A stretch of 45,999 nucleotides of DNA, taken from Desulfobacteraceae bacterium (GTDB lineage Bacteria > Desulfobacterota > DSM-4660 > Desulfatiglandales > B25-G16). The translations under genes and the position numbers were made by a program. Shown piece by piece: positions 1-8,272 of the stretch. The notes under the pieces are model-generated. The model worked only from the letters and a program-made list of their open reading frames with translations, did not search any database and had not been told where the DNA came from. Within the stretch, counting starts at the first letter, position 1. Each line of letters opens with the position of its first letter. Location of the stretch: the NCBI GenBank assembly GCA_030612685.1, contig JAUWNK010000004.1, positions 1-45,999 on the forward strand, in the 5' to 3' direction.

Positions 1-519
1 ATATGCAGTGGCAGCATAAAAGGCTTACGCCCGCCCGCCTCGCCTGAAGGCAAAGCCGATGGCGGGCAGGCCTAAATTCCTAACCCGGAGTTTACCCCTG
101 GCCCAGACCTGATTTTACGGATGTAAGCTTGATGATTTCAACTTACGAATTGTTTCAAAGAAAATGGCGTATTTCGGGCAAGTCGCACCAGGGCGGGCCG
201 TAAGGGTTTTATCCACATGATATTGAGCAAATACTTAATATTCCATTATTCCATTGTAAAAAATGAATTCAATAGCCGAAAAATCCATTTACTAAAGCGA
301 GCATATTATTGTTTGCATCTAATAGGGGCTCCATGGTCATTGCGAGCGACCGAAGGGAGCAACGCAATCTCATTCTACGGCTATTACAGAGATTGCTTCG
401 TCGCTTCCCGCCACGTTTCACTCGCGGCTTCGGCTGACCCTCGCAATGACACCGCGGAGGCAAACTATATTAATGCTCCCCGTAGTAAGTTTAATAAGTT
501 GTAAAAATTTCGAATCGCT
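1..519. repeat. Repeat-filled intergenic region
   Basis: No convincing gene is visible here. The stretch holds three repeat types seen elsewhere in the window: a G+C-rich hairpin (about 27-73, CCCGCC...GGCGGGCAGG type), a copy of the 103-bp family (96-198), and a REP-like imperfect palindrome (about 338-452) whose outer arms read TCATTGCGAGCGA and CCTCGCAATGACA. Short open frames across it simply read through the repeats. Confidence 0.8.
96..198 (-). repeat. 103-bp structured repeat, copy A
   Basis: This is the reverse-oriented copy of the dispersed repeat that reads GCCCGCCCTGG...CTGGGCCAGGG in its forward sense. Length is 103 bp. The ends match other copies almost base for base (CCCTGGCCCAGACCTGATTT at one end, AGTCGCACCAGGGCGGGC at the other). 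The core has little similarity to other cores. Confidence 0.85.
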
Positions 520-1689
520 TTAATACCGCCCTGATAGAATCTGGGGTATGAGGTTCTCCTGGCATTGGCGCAAAAAATAATCATCTGTCATCCCAGCGAG
601 AAAGTCCCGGGCAATCATTGCAGGAGGATTATTATCCCGATATTGTGAGGACATCCCATCTAAAAATTCTCTGAAAATAACTGAATTATCATTTCCGGCT
701 TTTAGGTCTTTATAATATTTTTCAAAAAGTAACTCAAACATCAATTGCAGCTTATTAGTTTGATTTTTGGCCCTGGGGTTAGTGTATATAAACTCCTGGT
801 TAAAATCTTTTAGCTTTTTGAGGACATCTGCCACCTCGGCACTAAAGGAAATATAGGATTTTTCGAGGCTCTCGGCTATTAGATCCTCAACTAAGGTATA
901 GACAATAGTTCCGTTTGTTTCTCCCAATCTACTGCGGCAATCTGCCGGCATTTCATCCCTTTTTATCAAACCGAGCCTTATTGCATCCTCTATATCTCTG
1001 CCTATATAGCTAATGGTATCCGCCATCCTTACAACACACCCCTCCATACTCATTGGCCAGACAGGAGATTCTGGATCCTCTGTTACCTTTTTTATCTCTT
1101 CTTCCAGTCCAGCAAAATCTTTACCTTTATCAGGATATATAGCAGGATTATGCAACTCACCATTATGGCAGAGAATACCATCCAAAACCTGGAGAGATAG
1201 GTTCCAACCAGCTCCCTTTTTTTCTATCAACTCCAAAAAACGCACGCCTTGAACATTGTGCAAAAAATTACCCAGCCCATATTCCTTAGATAGATCTGAG
1301 AGAATCCTCTCACCATCATGCCCAAAAGGAGTGTGGCCTATATCATGACCAAGCGCAATAGCCTCAATTAGATCTTCATTGAGTCTGAGCAGACGTCCTA
1401 TAGTTCGGCCAATCTTAGAAACTAATTGCACATGAAGAACACGATGGGTAATGTGGTCATTTTTAACAAGGTAGAAGACCTGGGTCTTGTCAATATACCT
1501 TGAGTAGGCTAAAGAATGGAGAATCCTATCGGAATCAATAGAAAAATTCTCCCTGTGACCTTCAGCAATCTCAGGTTCGTTATCTCGTCTAACAGCCTGA
1601 ATGCTTAGAGTGGCATAAGGGGAAAGCCTATCCTTTTCTAAAAGAAGAAGGCGTTGCTTAATATCTTTTAAGATTTTACCCTTATTCAT
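520..1689 (-). CDS. dgt: dGTPase-like HD-domain deoxynucleoside triphosphohydrolase
   Basis: The protein (389 aa from the chosen start) resembles the short dGTPase/SAMHD1-like family, which cleaves dNTPs to deoxynucleosides and triphosphate. Visible HD-superfamily residues are H79 and H82 (NDHITHR), the H115-D116 pair in GHDIGHTPFGH, and N145 (NVQ). The early RRDNEPE...HRENFSIDSDRILHS segment is typical of bacterial dGTPase homologues. The open frame continues upstream to 1758, but those 23 codons are repeat-derived (a CAAGTTT microsatellite and a TCGTAAAAAGTC motif), so I start at the ATG at 1687-1689. No clear Shine-Dalgarno is visible. The gene stands alone between repeat blocks and faces away from tilS. 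Substrate specificity for dGTP rather than other dNTPs cannot be read from the sequence. Confidence 0.85.
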   Translation of the reverse strand: MNKGKILKDIKQRLLLLEKDRLSPYATLSIQAVRRDNEPEIAEGHRENFSIDSDRILHSLAYSRYIDKTQVFYLVKNDHITHRVLHVQLVSKIGRTIGRLLRLNEDLIEAIALGHDIGHTPFGHDGERILSDLSKEYGLGNFLHNVQGVRFLELIEKKGAGWNLSLQVLDGILCHNGELHNPAIYPDKGKDFAGLEEEIKKVTEDPESPVWPMSMEGCVVRMADTISYIGRDIEDAIRLGLIKRDEMPADCRSRLGETNGTIVYTLVEDLIAESLEKSYISFSAEVADVLKKLKDFNQEFIYTNPRAKNQTNKLQLMFELLFEKYYKDLKAGNDNSVIFREFLDGMSSQYRDNNPPAMIARDFLAGMTDDYFLRQCQENLIPQILSGRY

Positions 1690-1790
1690 TTTTGAAACTT
1701 GAAACTTGAAACTTGATTTAATTTTGATGATCTCGTAAAAAGTCAAATATCGAGTCACTCCCGCGAAAGCGGGAGTCCATAATAACTTTA

Positions 1791-1905
1791 TAGTATAGGA
1801 AATTCCATTTTTTGACAGGATAGACAGGATAATCAGGATAAATAAAAAATCTTGTTAATCGTGTTAATCCTGTCGAAAGAGTTCCGCCGCAGGCGGCTAA
1901 GTTCA
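1791..1905 (+). repeat. TATAGGAAWTTCC modular repeat, copy 1 (CAGGAT type)
   Basis: It begins TAGTATAGGAAATTCC, runs through an ACAGGATAGACAGGAT/ AATCTTGTTAATC interior, and ends with the CCGCCGCAGGCGG hairpin followed by CTAAGTTC. Its near-identical reverse complement lies at 2868-2991, so the two form an inverted pair about 1 kb apart. It lies between the TCGTAAAAAGTC inverted arms at 1734-1745 and 1996-2007. Confidence 0.75.
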
Positions 1906-2139
1906 AATAACTGGATTCCTGCTCCCCGCTTTCGCGGGGACAAGTTTACCCCTGCGGAATCAGGGGCAGGAATGACAATTAAGGGGCATATTGGACTTTT
2001 TACGAAGCCGTCAATTTTTAATTTTGTATTCTGTGACTTTAAGTATTTACAACTAAGTGTTAGCTGATGGAGGTTTACTGACCACTGGCCACTTACAAAA
2101 ATTTTAGTAACTACCCAGGTTGTTAGGTTCACAGTTCAA

Positions 2140-2242
2140 GCCCGCCCTGGCGCGACCTGTTTCTTATAATCTGCTGCCATTAGAGTATTTGACTAACTGT
2201 TTATGTTGCGCAATAGCCTGTCAAATCAGGTCTGGGCCAGGG
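2140..2242 (+). repeat. 103-bp structured repeat, copy B
   Basis: It starts GCCCGCCCTGGCGCGACCTG and ends AATCAGGTCTGGGCCAGGG, 103 bp. The second half of its core (from GTATTTGACTAACTG) is visibly related to copy C. It lies between inverted flanks TTAGGTTCAC (2123-2132) and GTGAACCTTA (2299-2308), which suggests it sits inside an older palindromic repeat. Confidence 0.85.
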
Positions 2243-2520
2243 GTTCAGGGTTATCTACTTTGCGCTCTTGATACCCGCCTGCCGGATGGCGGGCAGGCGT
2301 GAACCTTAGAGCTTTGAACCTGATTCGTTACAAATTGTAATAAAAATCACTATCAAAGGTCAATATAATTAATTGATTAACCTTGCAATATTATTAATAG
2401 GATATATATTTTTTTATATCTTGATCAAGTGTTTAAAATTATAAGTGCCCGCCCGCCTCGCAAGCGAGAGCGTTGCGGGCAGGCCTAAAGTAAACTAAAG
2501 TTACTGATTTTTTAATTTAA

Positions 2521-2640
2521 TAGTATAGGAAATTCCTTTTTTCAAACGTAGCGCAGGGCTTCAGCCCTGCATCCCAATGGCAGAGCTAAAGCTCTGCACT
2601 ACAAGTACGTGCCGAAGGTGCGTTATGTTCAAATTTTTAA
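2521..2640 (+). repeat. TATAGGAAWTTCC modular repeat, copy 2
   Basis: TAGTATAGGAAATTCC is followed by two hairpins (GCAGGGCTTCAGCCCTGC and GCAGAGCTAAAGCTCTGC) and then by a GCCGAAGGTGCG segment ending TATGTTC. The two ends match other modules, while the middle is different. Confidence 0.7.
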
Positions 2641-2665
2641 ACTTTAGGCATTTTAGGCACTTTAG

Positions 2666-2768
2666 CCCTGGCCCAGACTTGATTTGTCAGGATGTGGTGC
2701 AACATAGACAGTTCATGAAATACTATAATATCAACAGCGTATACCAAACAAGTCGCGCCAGGGCGGGC
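2666..2768 (-). repeat. 103-bp structured repeat, copy C
   Basis: Reverse-oriented copy of 103 bp with ends CCCTGGCCCAGACTTGATTT and AAGTCGCGCCAGGGCGGGC. It is immediately followed by a degenerate partial copy whose recognisable end, ATGTCGCACCAGGGCGGGC, finishes at 2857. Confidence 0.85.
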
Positions 2769-2867
2769 TGGCAAAACCTGACTTAGCAGAAACAAACCAG
2801 GATTGGTGATACATCAGAAGCAAGCGTATATTCAAATCATGTCGCACCAGGGCGGGCTCACTTAAGT

Positions 2868-2991
2868 TATGAACTTAGCCGCCTGCGGCGGAACTTTTTC
2901 GACAGGATTAACAAGATTAACAAGATTTTCTTATTTTCTTTATATCCTGAACATCCTGTCTATCCTGTCTAAAAAAGGAAATTCCTATACA
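2868..2991 (-). repeat. TATAGGAAWTTCC modular repeat, copy 3 (abuts tilS start)
   Basis: Reverse complement of the 1791-1905 copy. Read on the plus strand it starts with the CCGCCTGCGGCGG hairpin and ends AAAAAAGGAAATTCCTATAC, directly before the tilS ATG at 2992. The AAGGAA in its palindrome is the only Shine-Dalgarno-like sequence in front of tilS. Confidence 0.75.
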
Positions 2992-4380
2992 ATGAACTTA
3001 CATCCTACTGAAAAAAAAGTTTTTTCAACTATCCTCGAACATGGAATGGTTAAAAGTGGGGATAGAATAGTAGTAGCTGTATCCGGTGGGCCAGATTCTG
3101 TTTGCCTTCTGAATATCCTTTTCCAACTCCGAAAGCCCTTGAATGCAAGCTTAATCACTGCCCATCTTGATCATGGGCTAAGGCCAAAGGAAGATGAAAA
3201 AGAAACAGAATTTGTTTCCGATTTAGCGAAAAGACTAAATCTCGCTTTAGCTTACGGGAAGGTCAATAATTTAACTGAAGCACATGGGACATCCATTGAG
3301 GAAAAGGCAAGGGAGAAAAGGTATCAATTTTTAACAAAAGTTTTATATGAGCATCATGCCCAAAAGGTCGCCCTTGGTCACAATATGAATGATCAGGCAG
3401 AAACAGTTATTATGCATATTTTAAGAGGAACTGGACCAACTGGTTTATCTGGGATACCTCCAGTTCGGGAAAACCGTTTTATAAGGCCTCTCATAAATAT
3501 AACGAGTGATGAAATCCATGCCTATTTAAAACAAAAAGATATACCTTTTATGGTGGACAGCTCTAATCTTGAAAAAAAGTATCTAAGAAACAAGATACGT
3601 TTAGAGCTGATACCACTTCTTCTTAAATATCAACCAAGGCTCATAGAACATTTAGGTGAACTTGCTTTACTATGTGGGCAGGAAAACCAATTTATGGAAG
3701 AAGAGGCAAGGAAGGGGCTGCAAACGATGATTCTTGATTCCTCGGAACATTCGTTAGACCTTTCCCTTACTACCTTTAAAAATTTCTCAATTCCTCTTCA
3801 ATATCGTATTATCAGGCAGGCAATAAAAAGAATAAAAGGAAACCTCAGGAGGATAGATATCGGACATATCAAGGCAGTCATGGATCTTGTAAATAATAGT
3901 AGGTCCCAGATCAAGATTAATCTTCCTGAAAATCTTATAATAAAAAAAATCTATGCAAGGCTTAGATTTTCTTTAGGAGTTGAAATTGAAACTGGTGATT
4001 TTTCTTACCATATAAAGAATATGGGGAGATTTCAAATTCAGGAAATAAATCAGACGATATCATTAACAAAGATATCTAAAAAGGATTTTTTACTGCTTTC
4101 CCCTTCACCTCGCGAGGCATTCCTTGACCTTGATAAGCTCCAATGGCCATTAAGGGTAAGAAACTTCAAGGCAGGAGACAGATTTATGCCCCTGGGCATG
4201 GATGGTTTTAAAAAGTTGAAAGATATCTTTATTGACAATAAGATTCCTTTTGAGGAAAGAAAAAAAATTCCCATTCTTGAAAACGGGAACGGTATAGCCT
4301 GGGTTTGCGGCATCAGAATTGACAACAGGTACAGGGTAAATGAGAAGACAAAAAGAATTTTAAGATGTAAACTTGAATAA
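2992..4380 (+). CDS. tilS: tRNA(Ile)-lysidine synthase
   Basis: TilS ligates lysine to C34 of the CAU-anticodon tRNA(Ile), converting its decoding from AUG to AUA, and is essential in most bacteria. The 463-aa protein has the PP-loop ATP-pyrophosphatase signature SGGPDS at residues 31-36, followed by HLDHGLR and the GHNMNDQAETV region, and a C-terminal TilS domain with FKAGDRFMPLGM and KLKDIF. The open frame extends upstream to 2869, but those 41 residues are translated repeat (inverted copy of 1791-1905), so I start at the ATG at 2992. The start lies immediately after the repeat, whose AAGGAA may act as ribosome binding site. It is followed by repeat DNA and then by ftsH and folP, a common tilS-ftsH-folP gene order. 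Confidence 0.93.
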   Translation: MNLHPTEKKVFSTILEHGMVKSGDRIVVAVSGGPDSVCLLNILFQLRKPLNASLITAHLDHGLRPKEDEKETEFVSDLAKRLNLALAYGKVNNLTEAHGTSIEEKAREKRYQFLTKVLYEHHAQKVALGHNMNDQAETVIMHILRGTGPTGLSGIPPVRENRFIRPLINITSDEIHAYLKQKDIPFMVDSSNLEKKYLRNKIRLELIPLLLKYQPRLIEHLGELALLCGQENQFMEEEARKGLQTMILDSSEHSLDLSLTTFKNFSIPLQYRIIRQAIKRIKGNLRRIDIGHIKAVMDLVNNSRSQIKINLPENLIIKKIYARLRFSLGVEIETGDFSYHIKNMGRFQIQEINQTISLTKISKKDFLLLSPSPREAFLDLDKLQWPLRVRNFKAGDRFMPLGMDGFKKLKDIFIDNKIPFEERKKIPILENGNGIAWVCGIRIDNRYRVNEKTKRILRCKLE

Positions 4381-4707
4381 AATGTGATATATTACTATAA
4401 ATTAGAAAAAGTTTTTTACAATTTAATAGTATAGGAATTTCCTTTTTAAGTCCTTGTAGGGGCGTCATTTATGACGACCCGCAAAGCGGGATTCGATAAA
4501 CCCGCCTGCCGGATGGCGGGCAGGTCGAACCGCTACAGGTCCGCACCGAAGGTGCGATATGTTCATTGTATAGGAAATTCCTTTTTTGAGATTGCTTCGC
4601 TTTGCTCGCAATGACAAGATCGGCGACTCAATGTCATTGCGAGGAGCTATAGCGACGAACCAATCTAAATTTTCCACTTTTAAAAAAATCCTATAAGGAG
4701 AAAATAG
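4381..4707. repeat. Repeat-filled gap between tilS and ftsH
   Basis: It holds two TATAGGAAWTTCC modules back to back. The first (4427-4565) is the uninterrupted form of the repeat that is split by a 103-bp element at 10.4 kb. The second (4567-about 4675) has a REP-like interior (GAGATTGCTTCGC...TCATTGCGAGGAG). The ftsH Shine-Dalgarno AAGGAG (4695-4700) follows at the end. Confidence 0.8.
4427..4565 (+). repeat. TATAGGAAWTTCC modular repeat, copy 4 (uninterrupted)
   Basis: It begins TAGTATAGGAATTTCC, continues TTGTAGGGGCGTCATTTATG, a CCCGCAAAGCGGG hairpin, a CCCGCCTGCCGGATGGCGGG hairpin, then TCCGCACCGAAGGTGCG and ATATGTTC. The same order is found at 10402-10655, where a 103-bp insert replaces the single T between GGGGCG and CATTTATG. 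Confidence 0.8.
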
Positions 4708-6561
4708 TTGAACACATTTTCTAAAAATTTAACTCTTTGGATAGTTATCAGCCTGATGATGATCTTATTATTTCAAATCTTTAAAAAAGAAACCAGGCAG
4801 ACTGGACATTTAAGCTATAGTCAATTTCTGAACATGGTGGAACAGGGAGAGGTCAGCCGAGTAACTATACAGGGGGATAAAATCTCTGGTATCTCAAATC
4901 AGGGTCAATCCTTTAGAACCTTTGCACCTAAGGATCTTGAACTAATAAAAATTTTACGCAATAAAGGGATAGAAATAACTGCCAGGCCAGATGAAACATC
5001 ACCATGGTATATGACAATCCTTGTATCCTGGTTCCCTATGCTTCTTTTAATTGGCGTATGGATTTTCTTTATGCGCCAGATGCAGGCAGGAGGTGGTAAG
5101 GCGCTCTCTTTTGGTAAAAGCAGGGCACGGCTTGTAACTGACGAAAAAGATAAGGTAACCTTTGACGATGTAGCCGGCATACAAGAGTCAAAGGAAGAGC
5201 TTCATGAGATCATAGAATTTCTAAGAGATCCAAAAAAATTCACCCGCCTGGGAGGCAGAATCCCCAAAGGCGTGCTTCTAGTCGGTGCCCCCGGGACAGG
5301 CAAGACTTTACTGGCCAGGGCTATAGCAGGAGAGGCAGGTGTCCCCTTCCTAAGTATTAGCGGCTCTGATTTTGTAGAAATGTTTGTAGGTGTTGGCGCT
5401 TCAAGGGTGAGGGATCTCTTTGCCCAGGGAAAAAAGAATGCACCATGTATTATCTTCTTAGATGAGATTGATGCTGTGGGTCGACATAGGGGAGCCGGGT
5501 TAGGAGGGGGTCACGATGAACGAGAACAAACGCTAAATCAGCTCTTAGTGGAAATGGATGGATTTGAATCCAACGAGGGGGTTATCCTTATTTCAGCTAC
5601 TAACAGACCTGACGTACTTGATCCTGCATTATTGAGACCGGGAAGGTTTGACAGGCAGGTAGTTGTCCCGGTGCCTGATATCAGGGGACGGGAAAGCATA
5701 CTCAAAGTTCATACCAAAAAAACGAGGATTTCAGATGGTGTTGATCTTTCTGTAATTGCCAGGGGAACACCAGGTTTTACAGGCGCAGACCTCGAAAATA
5801 TGGTTAATGAGGCAGCCTTGCTTGCAGCCAGGAGGAATAAAGACAAAATAGATATGTCAGACATGGAAGATGCAAAGGATAAGGTGCTTATGGGTACGGA
5901 AAGAAAGAGCATGATTATAAGCGATGAAGAGAAAAGAACCACTGCCTATCATGAGGCAGGGCATACTTTAGTGGCCAAACTCCTACCTAACACCGATCCG
6001 ATACATAAAGTTACCATAATTCCCAGGGGCATGGCCCTTGGCCTGACACAGCAGCTCCCTTTAGATGATAAGCATACCTATACAAAGGATTACCTTGTAA
6101 ACAATATCAGTATCCTGATGGGAGGAAGGATATCTGAGGAAATCGCCTTAAATACCCAGACTACAGGTGCAAGCAATGATATAGAGAGGGCAACGGAGAT
6201 AGCAAGAAAGATGGTCTGCGAATATGGTATGAGCGAAAAACTCGGCCCATTGAGTTTCGGGAAAAAAGAGGAAGAGATATTCTTAGGACGTGAGATTGCC
6301 CAACATAGGGATTATAGTGAAGATACAGCCCGAAAAATTGACCTGGAGGTCAATAATTTAATAAGTGAAAGCTATCAAAAAACTCATAAACTTATAGAAG
6401 ATAACATTGATACCCTCAACAACCTGGCTAAAGTACTTTTGGAAAGAGAGACCTTAGATAGCCATGAGATAGAGGAAATAATAGGCAACAAGAAAAGAAA
6501 AAGACAACCGAGAAAAACGAGAATAAAAAGGAAAATTGATCCCCCAGGTAAAAAAAACTAA
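4708..6561 (+). CDS. ftsH: ATP-dependent zinc metalloprotease FtsH
   Basis: FtsH is the membrane-anchored AAA+ protease that extracts and degrades membrane and regulatory proteins. The 617-aa product has two N-terminal membrane segments (about 7-25 and 101-122) around a small periplasmic domain, Walker A GAPGTGKT (193-200), Walker B with D252-E253, the second region of homology ATNRPD...RPGRFDR (297-316) and the zinc motif HEAGH (415-419). The start is TTG at 4708, chosen because AAGGAG lies seven bases upstream and the protein then aligns with normal FtsH length. The C-terminal tail is Lys/Arg-rich. Its last codons overlap the start of folP, so the two are probably translated together. Confidence 0.97.
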   Translation: MNTFSKNLTLWIVISLMMILLFQIFKKETRQTGHLSYSQFLNMVEQGEVSRVTIQGDKISGISNQGQSFRTFAPKDLELIKILRNKGIEITARPDETSPWYMTILVSWFPMLLLIGVWIFFMRQMQAGGGKALSFGKSRARLVTDEKDKVTFDDVAGIQESKEELHEIIEFLRDPKKFTRLGGRIPKGVLLVGAPGTGKTLLARAIAGEAGVPFLSISGSDFVEMFVGVGASRVRDLFAQGKKNAPCIIFLDEIDAVGRHRGAGLGGGHDEREQTLNQLLVEMDGFESNEGVILISATNRPDVLDPALLRPGRFDRQVVVPVPDIRGRESILKVHTKKTRISDGVDLSVIARGTPGFTGADLENMVNEAALLAARRNKDKIDMSDMEDAKDKVLMGTERKSMIISDEEKRTTAYHEAGHTLVAKLLPNTDPIHKVTIIPRGMALGLTQQLPLDDKHTYTKDYLVNNISILMGGRISEEIALNTQTTGASNDIERATEIARKMVCEYGMSEKLGPLSFGKKEEEIFLGREIAQHRDYSEDTARKIDLEVNNLISESYQKTHKLIEDNIDTLNNLAKVLLERETLDSHEIEEIIGNKKRKRQPRKTRIKRKIDPPGKKN

Positions 6562-7411
6562 ATCCTTAAAATGGTTGGACCATAGTCTCGAACTTGATTC
6601 TAAAACCTTAATCATGGGTATCCTTAATGTTACCCCTGACTCCTTTTCTGATGGGGGCCTCCATTTCCGCGAAAATGATGCGGTTAAGCGCGGTTTGGAG
6701 ATGGTCAACAATGGTGCTGATATTATTGATGTTGGAGGGGAGTCAACAAGGCCTTTTTCAGATCCCATCCCCCTTACCGAAGAGCTGAGGAGAGTAATAC
6801 CAGTGATTGCGGCCCTCTCCCAGGAAACAGACATACCAATAAGCATAGACACCTATAAAAGCGAAGTGGCCGGCCAGGCCTTAGAGGCCGGTGCCAAGAT
6901 GGTCAATGATATAAGTGCGCTGCGTTTTGACCCCAAAATGGGTCCATTAGTTGCAGAGGCAGGTTTGCCAATTGTTTTGATGCATATGAAGGGAACGCCC
7001 AAGAATATGCAGGCAAACCCAACCTATGAAAATCTTTTTGGGGAGATAATAGGGTTCTTAAGCAATGCCATGGAACAGGCTGTTAAAATAGGTATAAAAA
7101 GGGATCTTATTATCATTGATCCAGGTATCGGTTTTGGTAAATCTTTTGACGATAATCTTAAAATAATAAAGGGGTTAAATAGATTTTCTTCTCTTGGTCA
7201 ACCAATTCTGGTGAGTACATCCAATAAGTCCTTTATAGGCCATATACTTGACCTTCCAGTGGAATCTCGTGAAACTGGTACCATGGCCACTGTTGCTGCT
7301 GCTGTAATGAACGGGGCAAATATCGTAAGGGTCCACAATGTTAAGGCTGCCAAGGAAACAGTAACTATTATTGATGCCATAAAGTCTGGCAGTTCTAAGG
7401 CTAATGCCTAA
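6536..7411 (+). CDS. folP: Dihydropteroate synthase
   Basis: FolP condenses p-aminobenzoate with 6-hydroxymethyl-dihydropterin diphosphate in folate synthesis and is the target of sulfonamides. The 291-aa TIM-barrel protein shows the loop 1 motif [11 protein letters not shown] (31-41), loop 2 DVGGESTRP (65-73), MVNDISAL, and [10 protein letters not shown]. The chosen start is TTG at 6536, preceded by AAAAGGA inside the ftsH 3' end; this gives a 26-base overlap and suggests translational coupling. In many related genomes cdaA, ybbR and glmM follow folP; here a repeat-flanked four-helix-bundle gene follows instead. Confidence 0.95.
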   Translation: MIPQVKKTKSLKWLDHSLELDSKTLIMGILNVTPDSFSDGGLHFRENDAVKRGLEMVNNGADIIDVGGESTRPFSDPIPLTEELRRVIPVIAALSQETDIPISIDTYKSEVAGQALEAGAKMVNDISALRFDPKMGPLVAEAGLPIVLMHMKGTPKNMQANPTYENLFGEIIGFLSNAMEQAVKIGIKRDLIIIDPGIGFGKSFDDNLKIIKGLNRFSSLGQPILVSTSNKSFIGHILDLPVESRETGTMATVAAAVMNGANIVRVHNVKAAKETVTIIDAIKSGSSKANA

Positions 7412-7596
7412 ATAGCCCTTATTGGGGTTTGCTGTGTCTATTGGGTTTCTTATGTTTGTTTAGTTTAATGAGACCCTTATATAACTTAGTTCGTCGTATC
7501 TCTTCAGTATTTCGGTTACGGTTAGGGTAACGACGCCCGTATCGGTTAACGGTTAAGGTAACGTGAAAGAAAAAAGACGAATGACGTTACTGAAGG

Positions 7597-7623
7597 ACGA
7601 AACGGACATCGTAACCATTACCG
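7597..7623 (+). repeat. Direct repeat left of four-helix-bundle gene
   Basis: GACGAAACGGACATCGTAAC followed by CATTACC. A closely similar direct copy lies at 8163-8189 on the other side of the gene. The surrounding 7490-7650 stretch is full of GGTTACGG/GTAACG words in both orientations. Confidence 0.6.
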
Positions 7624-7652
7624 AAAAACGTATAAAGGTAACGGTTAGGTGA

Positions 7653-8048
7653 ATGGAAGAAAAAAAGAGAATCACAAGTTTCAGAGACTTGGAAGTATAT
7701 GAGAATACATATAGGACCATGTTAGTTGTTATGAAAGAAATTGCCCCTAAGTTGCCCGATAGTGAAAAATACGATCTAAAAGATCAATTAAGCCGGGCAT
7801 GTAAAACAATACCAAGATTAATAGCCGAAGGTTATGCCAAACGGCATCAAAAGGCAGGTTTTCAAAAATATATCGATGATGCTATGGGCGAGTGCAATGA
7901 AATGGTTGTCAGTTTAAGTCAATGTAGAGATATTTATCCTACTTATGTAAATATAAAACATTGTGATGAGCTAATTGATTCTTATGATAAGTCTGGAAGG
8001 CAGCTTTATAAATTAGGTAACTCATGGACAAAATTTAAAAAACGATAG
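7653..8048 (+). CDS. Four-helix-bundle (S23 / 23S rRNA intervening-sequence type) protein
   Basis: The 131-aa protein has the family pattern: FRDLEVYE near the N-terminus, then 'LPDSEKYDLKDQLSRACKTI', IAEGYAKR, and AMGECNEM. These small proteins form up-down helical bundles that oligomerise; some are encoded inside intervening sequences of 23S rRNA genes and others stand alone, and their function is not established. The gene sits where the conserved downstream partners of folP would be expected, and is flanked by related direct repeats (7597-7623 and 8163-8189) and by many GGTTACG-type words. Start is the ATG at 7653; only a poor AGGTGA precedes it. The repeat flanks suggest that gene and flanks arrived as one unit, which is inference. 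Confidence 0.8.
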   Translation: MEEKKRITSFRDLEVYENTYRTMLVVMKEIAPKLPDSEKYDLKDQLSRACKTIPRLIAEGYAKRHQKAGFQKYIDDAMGECNEMVVSLSQCRDIYPTYVNIKHCDELIDSYDKSGRQLYKLGNSWTKFKKR

Positions 8049-8054
8049 ACGTAA

Positions 8055-8156
8055 CCCTGGCCCAGACCTGACTCGCAAAGCATGTATTTATAGACGTTGC
8101 TTGTGAAATACTGCAACGACTGCATTATGTTCCAACAATGTCGCGCCAGGGCGGGC
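8055..8156 (-). repeat. 103-bp structured repeat, copy D
   Basis: 102 bp, ends CCCTGGCCCAGACCTGACT and ATGTCGCGCCAGGGCGGGC. The core can form a central hairpin with stem CGTTGC/GCAACG (written on the reverse strand) around an AGTATTTCACAA loop. It lies between the four-helix-bundle gene and that gene's right-hand direct repeat. Confidence 0.85.
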
Positions 8157-8162
8157 CGAAAA

Positions 8163-8189
8163 ACGAAACGGGCTTCGTAACCGTCACCC
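8163..8189 (+). repeat. Direct repeat right of four-helix-bundle gene
   Basis: AACGAAACGGGCTTCGTAAC followed by CGTCACC, about 22 of 27 bases shared with 7597-7623. It is separated from the gene by the inserted copy D of the 103-bp repeat. Confidence 0.6.
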
Positions 8190-8272
8190 ACAAACGTTAC
8201 CCCAATTCTAAACTATTACACATATGCTAAATTGTATTTAAGAGGCTATGCAAAGCTCTAAAGGGATCAACA

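Larger units (their letters stand above)
1690..2991. repeat. 1.3-kb block of nested repeats
   Basis: No gene is supported between dgt and tilS. In order there are: TCGTAAAAAGTC (1734-1745), whose perfect inverted partner GACTTTTTACGA lies at about 1996-2007; a CCCGCGAAAGCGGG hairpin; a TATAGGAAATTCC module (1791-1905); the well-known type of repeat ending GGCAGGAATGAC (about 1915-1977); a 103-bp repeat (2140-2242); G+C hairpins (2273-2298, 2446-2484); a second TATAGGAAATTCC module (2521-2640); another 103-bp repeat (2666-2768) with a degenerate partial copy to 2857; and an inverted TATAGGAAATTCC module (2868-2991). Confidence 0.8.

Noticed and set aside
217-504. 95-codon open frame on the plus strand
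   Set aside because: It reads through a REP-like palindrome and has no family features; the amino-acid pattern is that of translated repeats.
2755-2857. Eighth full copy of the 103-bp repeat next to copy C
   Set aside because: Only the right end (to 2857) matches well; the expected left end is not recognisable at the right distance, so I treat it as a degenerate partial copy.
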